The notes under the pieces were generated by a model. It saw only the letters and a list, made by a program, of their open reading frames with translations. It did not search any database and was not told the DNA's origin. From contig JAZDHF010000072.1 in assembly GCA_043806315.1 (NCBI GenBank), positions 1 through 41,227 of the forward strand: 41,227 nucleotides of DNA, in the 5' to 3' direction. Position numbers and translations under genes: made by a program. Of the stretch, positions 32,103-40,693 are shown piece after piece. Position 1 is the first letter of the stretch. Each line of letters starts with the position of its first letter. The DNA is from SBAX01 sp043806315 (lineage in GTDB: Bacteria; Planctomycetota; Phycisphaerae; UBA1845).

Positions 32103-33791
32103 TCAGCGCCCGTGCATCGATTCCTCACTGAAGTACTTGGCTGTGAGCGGCTCGCCGGTCGCGCGGACCGTAATATCCCGCCACGAATAAAGGTTTCCCG
32201 GCCCAAAGACCTGTTCGCGAAGATAGGCGCCCACCTCTGGTCGACCGCACAGCCCTGTGGCCGTATCCCCTTCCCGCAGCACCCTGGTAAGCAGGTAATT
32301 GCGAATCTGAGCGGCAAACAACTCACCCAAGAGATAGTTGTGGTAGTAGACCGGATTGGTGAAAAGATGAAACTTTGCCGCGAAGTCGGGCCGCCCCGCG
32401 ACCGACGCCGGATCGAGGAGTTGGTAACGCTGCCGCAGGTCGCTCCAGAGCTTCGCAAGGTCCTGCTCGGGGTCGGTGTACAGCCCGTGTTCGAACCGGA
32501 CCATAACCTGCGACCAACGGCTGAAGACCAGACGGTCCGCACCAATGGCTTGCTGCACCACGCGGCTCAATTCCCGGGCTCGCTCGGGAGGAACGCCGAG
32601 CACCTGAACGAGGAAGCAGTCGCTGCGGGTTTGCGATCCGAACATCTGGGCGATGCCCTCGGTGGTCATGGAATGGGACACTTCGTGCAGCAAGAACGGC
32701 AGATCGGGGCGGATGTACTTGGAATACGCGGCGTGACCTAACTCGTGCAGCAGTATCGTGGACCAGTATTGGGTGGGCTTGAGATTGGCAATAACCCGCA
32801 CGTCGCCGGCGCGATCCATGTCCACGCCGTAGGCGTGCGGGCACTTGCCGGGCTTCTCATACAGGTCGCTGCGCCCCAAAATGTCATCCACGGCCAAACC
32901 GATCCCCGCAAAGTACTTCTTGCTGAGCGCCAGCGGATCAGCACCGGCATAGGCTTCCTCGAGGCCCGCCTGCTGCTCACTGGGCAGCTCCTGGAAGAAG
33001 AAATCGCCAAAGTGCCACGGGCGCAGGGCGCCCACGGCCAAATGAAACCGCGCCGCGCGCGTGCGGTCGATCTCCGCCTTCAGCTTGGCGAACGGCTCGC
33101 GGGTCAGTCTGTCCAGCTCGTCGAAAAGCTCGAAAAACTCCTGTTCGTCGAGTTCCTGAAGAAACAGACTGAGCGCGTAGTAGTTGGCGTAGCCGAGCTT
33201 CCGGGCGAGCTGGTTGCGCAGCCTAGCCATTTCGCGCAACTTGGGCGCGATTTCGGAGCCGACGTCCATATAAGCCTTCCAGGCAGCTTCCGCCTCGGCA
33301 GGGTCCGTGGTCCGGGCGAGAATAGCGCGCAGGTCGTTCTCGTGAACGGTCTTGTCACCGAACGACGGGCGGTAGTTGTTGAACAGGCGATCGGCCTCGT
33401 TCTGGAGGGCGGCAATCTGTTTTTGGACCTGGGGATCAGCCTGATTCTCCATAAACGAACGGTACATCACGTCGAGCTGGCGGCGGAGTACGGGGTCTTT
33501 CACTTCGGCCTGTTCGCGCAGCGCCTTGATGCGAGCGAAAAGGGCTCCGTCCGCGTGCAGGTCAATCAGGGCCTGATCCGCCGCCTGTTTGCGGGCATAG
33601 GCGGATTCCGTGCCCGTGATGTTCGCATCCCACCAGGCGGCCTGCTGGGACAGCATGAGCGGTCTGAACCGGCTTGCGTATTCTTCGTTGAGTGCGGCGC
33701 ATTGGCGGTCGGCTTCTGACGGCGCCGGCTGTGCATCGAGCAAGGGGGTAAGCAGCAGAATCCCACTTATGAACGCAAACGATCGGGTCAT
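32103..33791 (-). CDS. M2-like zinc metallopeptidase, secreted
   Basis: A 562-residue protein with an N-terminal signal peptide (TRSFAFISGILLLTPLLDAQ). The all-helical body contains the zinc motif HELGH at residues 349-353, followed by LLHEVSHSMTTEGIAQMF, which supplies the third ligand. YYALSLFLQELDEQEFFELF and QTRSDCFLVQVLG fit the M2/M3 peptidyl-dipeptidase fold, nearer the angiotensin-converting-enzyme side. It probably cleaves dipeptides from imported or periplasmic peptides. AGGAG seven bases before ATG 33791 decides the start. It lies between two copies of a 25-bp direct repeat (32013-32037 and 34000-34024), so it may have been inserted there. Confidence 0.9.
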   Translation of the reverse strand: MTRSFAFISGILLLTPLLDAQPAPSEADRQCAALNEEYASRFRPLMLSQQAAWWDANITGTESAYARKQAADQALIDLHADGALFARIKALREQAEVKDPVLRRQLDVMYRSFMENQADPQVQKQIAALQNEADRLFNNYRPSFGDKTVHENDLRAILARTTDPAEAEAAWKAYMDVGSEIAPKLREMARLRNQLARKLGYANYYALSLFLQELDEQEFFELFDELDRLTREPFAKLKAEIDRTRAARFHLAVGALRPWHFGDFFFQELPSEQQAGLEEAYAGADPLALSKKYFAGIGLAVDDILGRSDLYEKPGKCPHAYGVDMDRAGDVRVIANLKPTQYWSTILLHELGHAAYSKYIRPDLPFLLHEVSHSMTTEGIAQMFGSQTRSDCFLVQVLGVPPERARELSRVVQQAIGADRLVFSRWSQVMVRFEHGLYTDPEQDLAKLWSDLRQRYQLLDPASVAGRPDFAAKFHLFTNPVYYHNYLLGELFAAQIRNYLLTRVLREGDTATGLCGRPEVGAYLREQVFGPGNLYSWRDITVRATGEPLTAKYFSEESMHGR

Positions 33792-34203
33792 AGCACAACT
33801 CCTCGAATCCCGTTCCTGCGGGCTGTCATCGTAGCCGCCGGATCGAGTAGTGGGAACCTCACCTGTAGAACCAAGGCCTGCCTGAGCCCGCAGAGCAGAG
33901 GATCGAACGGCAAACACGGCCGGAGGCTCTGAAACAGTACGGGGGCCGCGCTCCGGCGACTCCCGAGCGGATCGAAGAACGGGAATCCGAACGAAGCCTG
34001 AGCGAAGAGAGAAGGATGAGAGGCGGGCGAGAATGTTGTCGTTTTGATTAGCCGTGTTAGAGCGGGGTCCGGGGGAGAAGCACTCGGATCCGATTACTCT
34101 CGGTTCGCTGCCAGGGCAGGTGAAGCTCCCTGCACGCCGCGGAGCACAGGCCCGCGCTTGTAATCGGCTTGTACCGTAACTGAGCTCCTCATACAGTGAT
34201 CAC
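33792..34203. other. Intergenic stretch holding a third tail-repeat copy
   Basis: Besides the remnant at 33991-34047 it shows no gene. The sequence between the peptidase start and the TPR gene is GC-rich, with no clear terminator. A weak promoter-like pair (TTGTAC, 17 bases, TACAGT) ends just before the TPR gene start. Confidence 0.4.
33991..34047 (+). repeat. Third copy of the winged-helix gene tail
   Basis: It reads TKPERREKDERRARMLSF and stop. It is 25/25 bases identical to the second copy over 34000-34024. Only the last 19 codons are left. It lies on the other side of the M2-like peptidase gene, in the same orientation as the other copies. Confidence 0.75.
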
Positions 34204-35301
34204 ATGAAAGAGCGAGCCGTGAGTATCCTCTTCTTTTCGATCATTGGTCTCGCCGTAGTCTCGTTGATTTTCTTCTTTTGGTTCACGTGTAGTCCAACCA
34301 CGCAGCTCATCGACGCTTCAGGAAAAAAGCTTACGGCCGGAAACGCTATCAAGGGGGAGGAAGTGGTCTTAGGCGACTCGCTCTTTGATGAGGCCGAGGC
34401 GCTGATCAAACGCAAGGAGTTCGTAGCGGCCAGGGAGCGGCTCCTGCGGGTCATCGAGGAATCCGACCGCGATGGCGAGGCCTGTATTCTCCTTTGCGAC
34501 GTATCGCGCGACCTCAAGGACGTGGAAGCGGCCGCGGATTATGGCCTGAAGGCGGTTGAGCTTCTGCCGGGCAGTGCCAAGGCCCACCTCTCCTACGCGA
34601 AAGCCCTGGGAGCACAGATCGCCTCCGACATGCAGAGCATCAGCGGCATGCTCGGAGCGATGAAGCGACTGGGACTCTTCAAGGCGGAACTCAACCGGGT
34701 CATCGAATTGGACCCTCAGGATACCGAGGCGCGGACGATGTTGGTGTTTACCAACCTGGCGCCCAAGCCTATGGGCGACATCGACCGGGCGATCGAGCTA
34801 TGCGGTGAGATCGAGTCTCGCGATCCGGCGAGAGGGAAACAACTTCTCGCCATGTGCTATCAAAGGAAAAAGGAGACCGAGCGCGCCGTCGCACTCCTGC
34901 TCGCTGGAATCGAAGAGTATCCAGAGGAACCCAGCTTCCACGTCACGCTTGCGGATATCTACGCGGAAGAGAAGCGATTCGAGGCTGCAGACGCGGAATA
35001 CGAAGCGGCGCGGCATGGCGGAAAGAGCAAAGCGTACTATCGTTCGCTGTATGGCCAGGCACGAATGCGCATCCAGAACCAGTTCGAGCCTGTGCGGGCG
35101 GTCGAGCTGCTCGACGAGTTCATCCTGGGCGAACCTGAAAGCGACGGCATGCAGACAGTGGCGCATGCTTGTTGGCGCAAGGGCAATGCGTTGGAACAGC
35201 TGGGTCGAAAGCAGGATGCACGCGAAGCGTACGAAGAGAGCCTACGTCGGGACCCCGGTCTTGAACTTGCCAGGAAAGCGCTCAGCGCCCTTCAGAAATG
35301 A
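34204..35301 (+). CDS. Membrane-anchored TPR protein
   Basis: A 365-residue protein. Residues 6-27 are a membrane helix (VSILFFSIIGLAVVSLIFFF) without a cleavable or lipobox motif. TPR-like helical pairs follow along the rest: AEALIKRKEFVAARERLLRV, AAADYGLKAVELLPGSAKAH and GNALEQLGRKQDAREAYEES. TPR domains hold protein complexes together. The domain would face the periplasm if the N-terminus is inside. No Shine-Dalgarno is obvious. It is followed by an MFS gene after a gap of 116 bases. The partner is unknown. Confidence 0.82.
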   Translation: MKERAVSILFFSIIGLAVVSLIFFFWFTCSPTTQLIDASGKKLTAGNAIKGEEVVLGDSLFDEAEALIKRKEFVAARERLLRVIEESDRDGEACILLCDVSRDLKDVEAAADYGLKAVELLPGSAKAHLSYAKALGAQIASDMQSISGMLGAMKRLGLFKAELNRVIELDPQDTEARTMLVFTNLAPKPMGDIDRAIELCGEIESRDPARGKQLLAMCYQRKKETERAVALLLAGIEEYPEEPSFHVTLADIYAEEKRFEAADAEYEAARHGGKSKAYYRSLYGQARMRIQNQFEPVRAVELLDEFILGEPESDGMQTVAHACWRKGNALEQLGRKQDAREAYEESLRRDPGLELARKALSALQK

Positions 35302-35417
35302 CCGTCGCCGCATCAGAACGCTCAAATTCAATAGCGACTCCAGTTGCCCGCCGGTCTCAGGGTAGGTACCGTCTGACGGCCGCACTGGCGGAACCCTTAG
35401 AACCGCGATGAGCTGGA

Positions 35418-36632
35418 ATGCTCCGACAATTCTTAGACCTGCCTCGCGCCGTCCACGTTCTCTGCCTGGGCACGTTCATCAATCGCGCCGGCGCATTCGT
35501 CGTTCTCTTCCTGACCTTCTATCTGCAGGAAGAACTGCAACTCGGCGGCATTTTCGCCACGCAGGCGATCGGCTTCTTCGGACTCGGCACGTTTCTGGCC
35601 GCCCTGATCGGGGGACAGCTTGCCGACACCATCGGCCGCAAGACCGTCATGCTGATCAGTCTCCTCGGCGGCGCGTCGATACTCCTCGCGTTTGGCCACA
35701 TTCGATACCCGCCGCTGATCCTCGCGGCCACGGCGCTTTTCGCTTTTCTGATGGACATGTATCGCCCCGCGGTGTCGGCCATGATTTCCGATATCGTAAG
35801 CGTTGAACAGCGGCCGCACGCCTTCGGGCTCATGTACATCGCCATCAATCTCGGCGCCGCCGTCGCGCCGCTGGTCGGCGGATTGCTCGCCACACGCGCG
35901 TTCGCATGGCTGTTCTGGGGCGACGCCGCCACTTCCGCCGCCTACGCCGGCATCATTGCCCTCTGCGTTCGTGAAACCCTCGTTCGCGAGCCTCGCGGAG
36001 GCATCGACTCCGCGAACAGCGCCAAGGGGCCTTTCCACTCCGCCGTCCACGCTTATGGCCGCATGCTGCACGATGGTCCCTATGTGCGATTCTGCCTCGG
36101 GACGCTTTTCCTCAGTTTTGTCTACATGCAGTCCATATCCACGTTTCCTCTGTACCTCAAGAGTCTCTCGCTGGGACCGGAAGTGTATGGACGCGCGATT
36201 TCACTCAACGGTCTGCTCGTTGTTCTCCTGCAGGTCCCCATGACGCACCTGGTCACGAAATTCAATCGCGTCCGCATGATCGTATTTGCAGCGCTGACGA
36301 CCGGCCTGGGCTTCGGACTGAATGGGTTGGCCGCCACGCCCCTGGCCTTCTCGCTGACCGTGGTGGTTTGGACGATCGGCGAGCTGATGCAGTCGCCTCT
36401 GGTGCCCAGCATCGTCTCCGATCTTGCTCCGGCTGACTTGCGAGCGCGCTATTTCGGCCTGCTGACGATGTGCTATTCAGGCGGAAACCTCATCGCCGGT
36501 CCCCTGGGGGGCTGGGTGCTCGTACGCTTCGGTGGGGGTTGGCTGTGGGGAGGCTGCGTGGGAATCGGTCTACTTAGCGCAGCCTTGTACGCCAGTGTTC
36601 GAGTTCGTGCACCGACGCCGGCGACGCATTGA
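35418..36632 (+). CDS. MFS transporter
   Basis: A 404-residue protein with about 12 membrane helices. The family loop between helices 2 and 3 is intact (GGQLADTIGRKTVMLIS), and a related copy of the fold follows after a central cytoplasmic loop (ETLVREPRGGIDSANSAKGP). Helix 5 carries the GAAVAPLVGG pattern seen in drug/proton antiporters. It moves a small molecule, perhaps a drug, across the inner membrane by coupling to a proton or ion gradient. The substrate is not evident. The start ATG at 35418 has no strong ribosome site. Confidence 0.9.
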   Translation: MLRQFLDLPRAVHVLCLGTFINRAGAFVVLFLTFYLQEELQLGGIFATQAIGFFGLGTFLAALIGGQLADTIGRKTVMLISLLGGASILLAFGHIRYPPLILAATALFAFLMDMYRPAVSAMISDIVSVEQRPHAFGLMYIAINLGAAVAPLVGGLLATRAFAWLFWGDAATSAAYAGIIALCVRETLVREPRGGIDSANSAKGPFHSAVHAYGRMLHDGPYVRFCLGTLFLSFVYMQSISTFPLYLKSLSLGPEVYGRAISLNGLLVVLLQVPMTHLVTKFNRVRMIVFAALTTGLGFGLNGLAATPLAFSLTVVVWTIGELMQSPLVPSIVSDLAPADLRARYFGLLTMCYSGGNLIAGPLGGWVLVRFGGGWLWGGCVGIGLLSAALYASVRVRAPTPATH

Positions 36633-37117
36633 TCGCACAATTCCCGCGAACTTTGCGAAGTACCGGACATCGCAGCGGAAAATCGGTTCGCAGATGTGCC
36701 GCAAAATGGCACTTCCCACCCACTTACCTCTCCCTCCGTCGACAGCGGGTTCCCATGTCGCGTCTGATTCAACGCGCCGAATTGTAAAGACAAATGCCAG
36801 CCGAACCCGCCATGAAGGACGCCCGTTGGACAGGCTGCACCGCGAGCGCGCCTGGCGCAGCAGCACCCTCCGCGGACGCGATGACGTCGGTTTCGCCAAG
36901 TTTTTGGTGGAGCCGAGTTTGGCTGGTCGCGGTGCCCACGAATTTTAACACTGCCGATTTCGCGGGGTCCCGCGGCGGAGGGTGGATCTTGTCGTAGAAG
37001 GCCGGGTGCTCGCGCCGAATCCGACCTTGGATCACCACGAGGTCACTAGACCAAGCGCAACATCGAGCCTTCGAACTCGAAATGGAGTGACTTTGTTGGT
37101 TCAGTCCGCTTCGCCTG
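36633..37117. other. Intergenic stretch of 485 bp, no gene seen
   Basis: A minus frame (36769-37038; RIRREHPAFYDKIHPPPRDP) is open but has no ribosome site or recognisable family. Together with the DinB fragment next to it, this looks like decaying sequence. Confidence 0.4.
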
Positions 37118-37430
37118 TTATGTCCGCCACCCGGACCTGACCCACGGGATGTCCGTGCTGGTGCTTAACCGCAACCGCAAGGCCAACTGCGCGGCATGAT
37201 GCTGAAGGTGCCGGATTATGTAGACGTACAGCTCGGCTCGCGACAGAGGCAGCCAATCGAACCTGCAGCGTGCGCTTGGCGTACCAGCCGTTTCAGCGGC
37301 GATCACCTGGGACGCTTTGCGCCGACAGAAGGCCAGGTAGGTGAGGATTGCCTCTTTGTCGTACATCAACTGCTGCTTTCGGTCCTCAAGTTCTTCGTAG
37401 TCGCGGAAGAAATCCGGGTTGTCGCGATGA
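37118..37430 (-). pseudogene. DinB-superfamily protein, C-terminal remnant
   Basis: The frame reads FHRDNPDFFRDYEELEDRKQ, then YDKEAILTYLAFCRRKASQV, RFDWLPLSRAELYVYIIRHL and QHHAAQLALRLRLSTSTDIP, ending WVRSGWRT. This is the second half of a DinB four-helix-bundle protein with its metal-ligand HLQHH. An in-frame TAG at about 37436 precedes it and the N-terminal helices, with the first histidine, are absent. It is therefore a remnant, although an internal start at 37369 exists. Confidence 0.75.
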
Positions 37431-37626
37431 AAGATCTACCGGACCCGCCGGAGAATTAACTGATGGGCAACCGAGCCAAAATTGAATGGTACTACTGATA
37501 GGAACTTTGATTCCGCGAGGGGCGGCGGCGCGAGCCCGGGGGTAGAGGGTTTACGGTCGTGTGTGACTGCGCGATTTGTTGGCGGCCGAGCAAGAACTGG
37601 GACACTGCTGGTGCCGCCGGAATCAC

Positions 37627-39003
37627 CTACTCCGCCGGTGTGCTGCTCGGCGTGTGATGCATCGCGGGGCGCTGCGGAGCATCGGCCAGGCGGCGCACGA
37701 GGACGGAAATGACCGCTGCGGACCCCACCGTGCCGCGGCGATCGACGGTCTCGTACTTGTCGCCGACGTTGTGGAAGTGCTTCACGCCGGGGCCGAGCTC
37801 GCCCGACAGCGCGATGGCCGCCACCCCTCGCTCGACGAATGTGGCCTCGTCGCTGCCGCCACCGTTCGCCGCGACGATCTCCGCGTCCAACTCATATCCG
37901 GCCAGGTCAGCGATTGCGCCTTTCAACAGCGGCTCGAGCTCCGGGTGACCGAAGTGAACGAGTTTCCGCGGAGCCCCCGGCATGTCGACATTCACGAGGC
38001 AGACGATGTCGTCCAGTTCGGCACGATGCGCCGCGATGTACGCTTTGCTACCTCGAAGGTCCAACTCTTCGCCAGCAAACCAGACGAAGCGTACCGTTCG
38101 GCGCGGCTGCCAGCCGGAGCGAGCCAGAGTCCGGGCGACTTCCAATATCGCCGCCGAGCCGTTGCCGTTGTCGATCGCCCCCTCGCCGAGGTGCCAGCTA
38201 TCCAAGTGCGCGCCGATCAGCACGACCTCGTGGGCCGACGGTCCGGCGCTCGGTATCTCCCCGACGACGTTGTTCGGGCGGCTGTTCCAGTTCTCGGTCC
38301 GCAGGCGGATGTTCAACCGCGGCTTCTCGCCGTGCTGAAGCAGATCGAGAATAGCCTGATCGTGTGGAATCGCCGCGATCGGCTCGGGGCGCGGCTCCTC
38401 GTGGCCGTTGCCGATATACGGCGGCTGGTCCGTACTGCCCATGAACACGACCCCGGCGGCGCCGAACCAAACCGCCAGGCGCACCCGGTCGCGCCGGCTC
38501 CGGACTTCCGGGTGAATCAGGACGAGCTTTCCCGGCAGGCTGGCGGCGTGAGCCTGGAGGTCCGCCTCGCGACCTTCGCCGACGTCGATCAGCTCCGCCG
38601 TCACGCCGTCGGGCGGCGTACTCATGGTCTTGCCTAGGCCGATGGCGCCGTCGATTACGCGAGGCGGATCGGTGAGCAGCGTCACTTGCGTCTCGTGGAC
38701 GATCCAGCTTTGCATGTCAAACGGCTCGAAGTGGACGTTCTTCAGGCCGTACTCGCGCAGCTTGTCGGCGACGAAGCGCTCGGCGGCCTCGGCGTTCGGC
38801 GTCCCGCTCAGGCGCCCGCCGGGCATGCACAGGGCCCGCAGATTCGCCGCAAACTCGGAGTGCATCATCATTTCGCCGATGAGCGTACGATCGATGGAGG
38901 CCGACTCGCCGATCGGGGCCACGGGTCGTTGGCAACCGAACGCCAACCCAAGGGTCAACAGGACGCATCTTCCGGGGCTGAGGAATCGAGAATAGGTGCG
39001 CAT
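37627..39003 (-). CDS. M28-family metallopeptidase with PA-type insert, exported
   Basis: A 458-residue protein. The N-terminus (RCVLLTLGLAFGCQRP) is a signal sequence with a cysteine at a lipobox-like position, so it may be a lipoprotein. A protease-associated (PA) domain occupies the region with AAHAASLPGKLVLIHPEV-like sequence. The M28 core has the two-zinc ligands in IGAHLDSWHLGEGAIDNGNG, FAGEELDLRGSKAYI and the final KHFHNVGDKYETVD. It would remove amino acids from the N-terminus of peptides, like the M1, M2 and tricorn enzymes of this window. The ATG at 39003 gives the natural signal peptide; a longer frame starts at 39069. Confidence 0.9.
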   Translation of the reverse strand: MRTYSRFLSPGRCVLLTLGLAFGCQRPVAPIGESASIDRTLIGEMMMHSEFAANLRALCMPGGRLSGTPNAEAAERFVADKLREYGLKNVHFEPFDMQSWIVHETQVTLLTDPPRVIDGAIGLGKTMSTPPDGVTAELIDVGEGREADLQAHAASLPGKLVLIHPEVRSRRDRVRLAVWFGAAGVVFMGSTDQPPYIGNGHEEPRPEPIAAIPHDQAILDLLQHGEKPRLNIRLRTENWNSRPNNVVGEIPSAGPSAHEVVLIGAHLDSWHLGEGAIDNGNGSAAILEVARTLARSGWQPRRTVRFVWFAGEELDLRGSKAYIAAHRAELDDIVCLVNVDMPGAPRKLVHFGHPELEPLLKGAIADLAGYELDAEIVAANGGGSDEATFVERGVAAIALSGELGPGVKHFHNVGDKYETVDRRGTVGSAAVISVLVRRLADAPQRPAMHHTPSSTPAE

Positions 39004-39194
39004 GAGGGGATTGTCGGGGAAAACGCGGACGCCGGAAAGCGGTGGCCCATCTTCATGCTCTTCAGGCAAGAGGATTGGGGGGCAGTATCAGGCGAGCCAA
39101 GGCAGCTGCAAGGATCAGAGCGTTTCTAACGCCGCCTGGCAGTGCGCGCGTTGTTGAGGAATCAGGAATGTCCTCTGTAAGCCGCGTCCCCTGA

Positions 39195-39650
39195 TCAGTC
39201 AATCTCGGCGAGCACTGCCGCCGGAAATCGGCGGACCTCGTCGCCGCGGCAAGGCTCTATCGCCAATCCCTCGACGGATGCCCCGGGTCTGTCGCACCAC
39301 GGGTGGCTCTCGACGGCTTGCTGCAAGAGACCTCCCGAAGGGATGAAGCCCTGACCCAACACCAAGCGGCGCTGGACTTTCAGCCCACACATCTGCCGGC
39401 ACTCAGCGCGATCGGCAACTGATAATTCCGCGAGGGGCGGTGCGCGTGGCGGCGGGTCGTGCCAGAGTCCGCAGTGCTCCAGAATCTTGCGGATGACATC
39501 GCCCTGGCAGGCGTCGATGAAGGCGATGATTTTCGTACTGAGCGAGGCGTTCGAGGCCGTCGCCGGCCGCCAGGTGGACGCTCCGGTCGACGTTGAACCC
39601 GCTGTGTCGCCAGGAGGCGATGGTGTCCCGAGTCAGGGAGCACCTCACCG
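39195..39650 (-). pseudogene. IS91-type (Transposase_32) transposase remnant
   Basis: One minus frame has SLTRDTIASWRHSGFNVDRS then VHLAAGDGLERLAQY, the conserved block of these transposases. A second frame has STKIIAFIDACQGDVIRKIL then EHCGLWHDPPPRAPP, its C-terminal part. The middle (the stretch after LAQY in intact proteins) is missing and the frame shifts there. The frame then runs on into unrelated sequence up to a stop at 39195. No insertion-sequence ends were found. Confidence 0.7.
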
Positions 39651-40065
39651 TCGGGCCCGGGTGACTGCTGCGGATAAGCCGATTCCGCGTTCTCCGTCAG
39701 TGCTTCGGTCCGAACTCGGAATGACAATCTTTTTAAACCCCACCGCGTTACCACTCTCCAATCCTCACAAAACGCACACACGTGCATTCGGCGAGTCAGC
39801 CCCACGCGGGCGCTCGCCAGAGGATTCCAATCGTGACAGAACCGCGGCACCGCCGCGCGTCATCATGATCGAATCCTCGACGGAAAACAGGGATTGGCCC
39901 AAGGCCAGCCCACGAACGAAGTAGCTGATTCTCTACCCACTATCTGAACATTCACTCTCGACGAGATTGAACGCTCGGCTGCGTAAGGCCGAGCTTGTGC
40001 GCACTGATACGACCGCACCACGTGCGACGCAAAACCAAACTGCGGTCGAACGAAGGAGTCTCAAA
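39651..40065. other. Intergenic stretch with one hairpin
   Basis: No gene was seen. A hairpin GCTCGGC/GCCGAGC at 39973-39994 (8-base loop) lies about 70 bases upstream of the next start and could influence its translation. Confidence 0.4.
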
Positions 40066-40557
40066 ATGAGTTCACGATTCTGTGCATCGATCCGCATCGG
40101 CGGACAAATTGAACGCTCGAAGGTCGAGCCGCTGTTGAAGGAGATCCGCGCAGCGGCCCTCAGCCTCGAATGGGGCGACGCGCCGTTCTTGCCTCAAAAC
40201 GCCGACGAGTTGATGGCGGGGCGAAAGGACAAACACTTGTGGCTCTGCGACGAACAGGCCGACTACGGCGAGTTTCCGGAACTGGAAGCCGCCTGCCGCA
40301 AGTTGGGATTGAGCTATTCTCGCCATGGAGAGGCCAGTTTTGACTGCGACGCCGAATTGGCGGACTGGCGTCCGGGCATGAAGAAGCCACTGGTCCGCGC
40401 CGGAAGCAACATCAACAGCCACGATTCGTATGTGCCGATCGAGGCTGTCCGCAAAGCGGTTGCCCTTCTCGAGACCGGTGACACCACCAGAGCTCTCCAC
40501 GCCTTTCGACAACTCTGCCCCGACATTCCCGAGCTTCCGCCCTTCGAAATCGTCTGA
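40066..40557 (+). CDS. Unknown protein upstream of a GHKL ATPase
   Basis: A 163-residue protein from ATG 40066, with AAGGAG seven bases upstream. It begins SSRFCASIRIGGQIERSKVE, contains WLCDEQADYGEFPELEAACR and a helical end (AVRKAVALLETGDTTRALHA) closing with LCPDIPELPPFEIV. Mixed alpha/beta composition without signal or membrane segments suggests a cytoplasmic protein. The next gene, an Hsp90-like ATPase, follows after 136 bases that hold two hairpins. The pair may be one functional unit. No family is recognised. Confidence 0.65.
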   Translation: MSSRFCASIRIGGQIERSKVEPLLKEIRAAALSLEWGDAPFLPQNADELMAGRKDKHLWLCDEQADYGEFPELEAACRKLGLSYSRHGEASFDCDAELADWRPGMKKPLVRAGSNINSHDSYVPIEAVRKAVALLETGDTTRALHAFRQLCPDIPELPPFEIV

Positions 40558-40605
40558 GCCGGACGACGATCAAGCTCTCCAAAGTCAAGAGGGAATGAAG
40601 GTTTC

Positions 40606-40657
40606 GGCGCGATATGTTTCGCGCCCAAGGCGACACCATGCAAGCATGGGCATGGTG
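40606..40657 (+). promoter_or_regulatory. Two tandem hairpins in the leader of the GHKL gene
   Basis: GGCGCGA-TATGTT-TCGCGCC (40606-40625) and CACCATGC-AAGCATGG-GCATGGTG (40634-40657) are perfect stems of 7 and 8 pairs. They lie between the unknown gene and the ATPase gene. There is no T-run, so they may stabilise RNA or tune translation rather than terminate transcription. Confidence 0.5.
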
Positions 40658-40693
40658 CCGCCAACCAAGGAACCATGCTGGAGGAAACACAAA

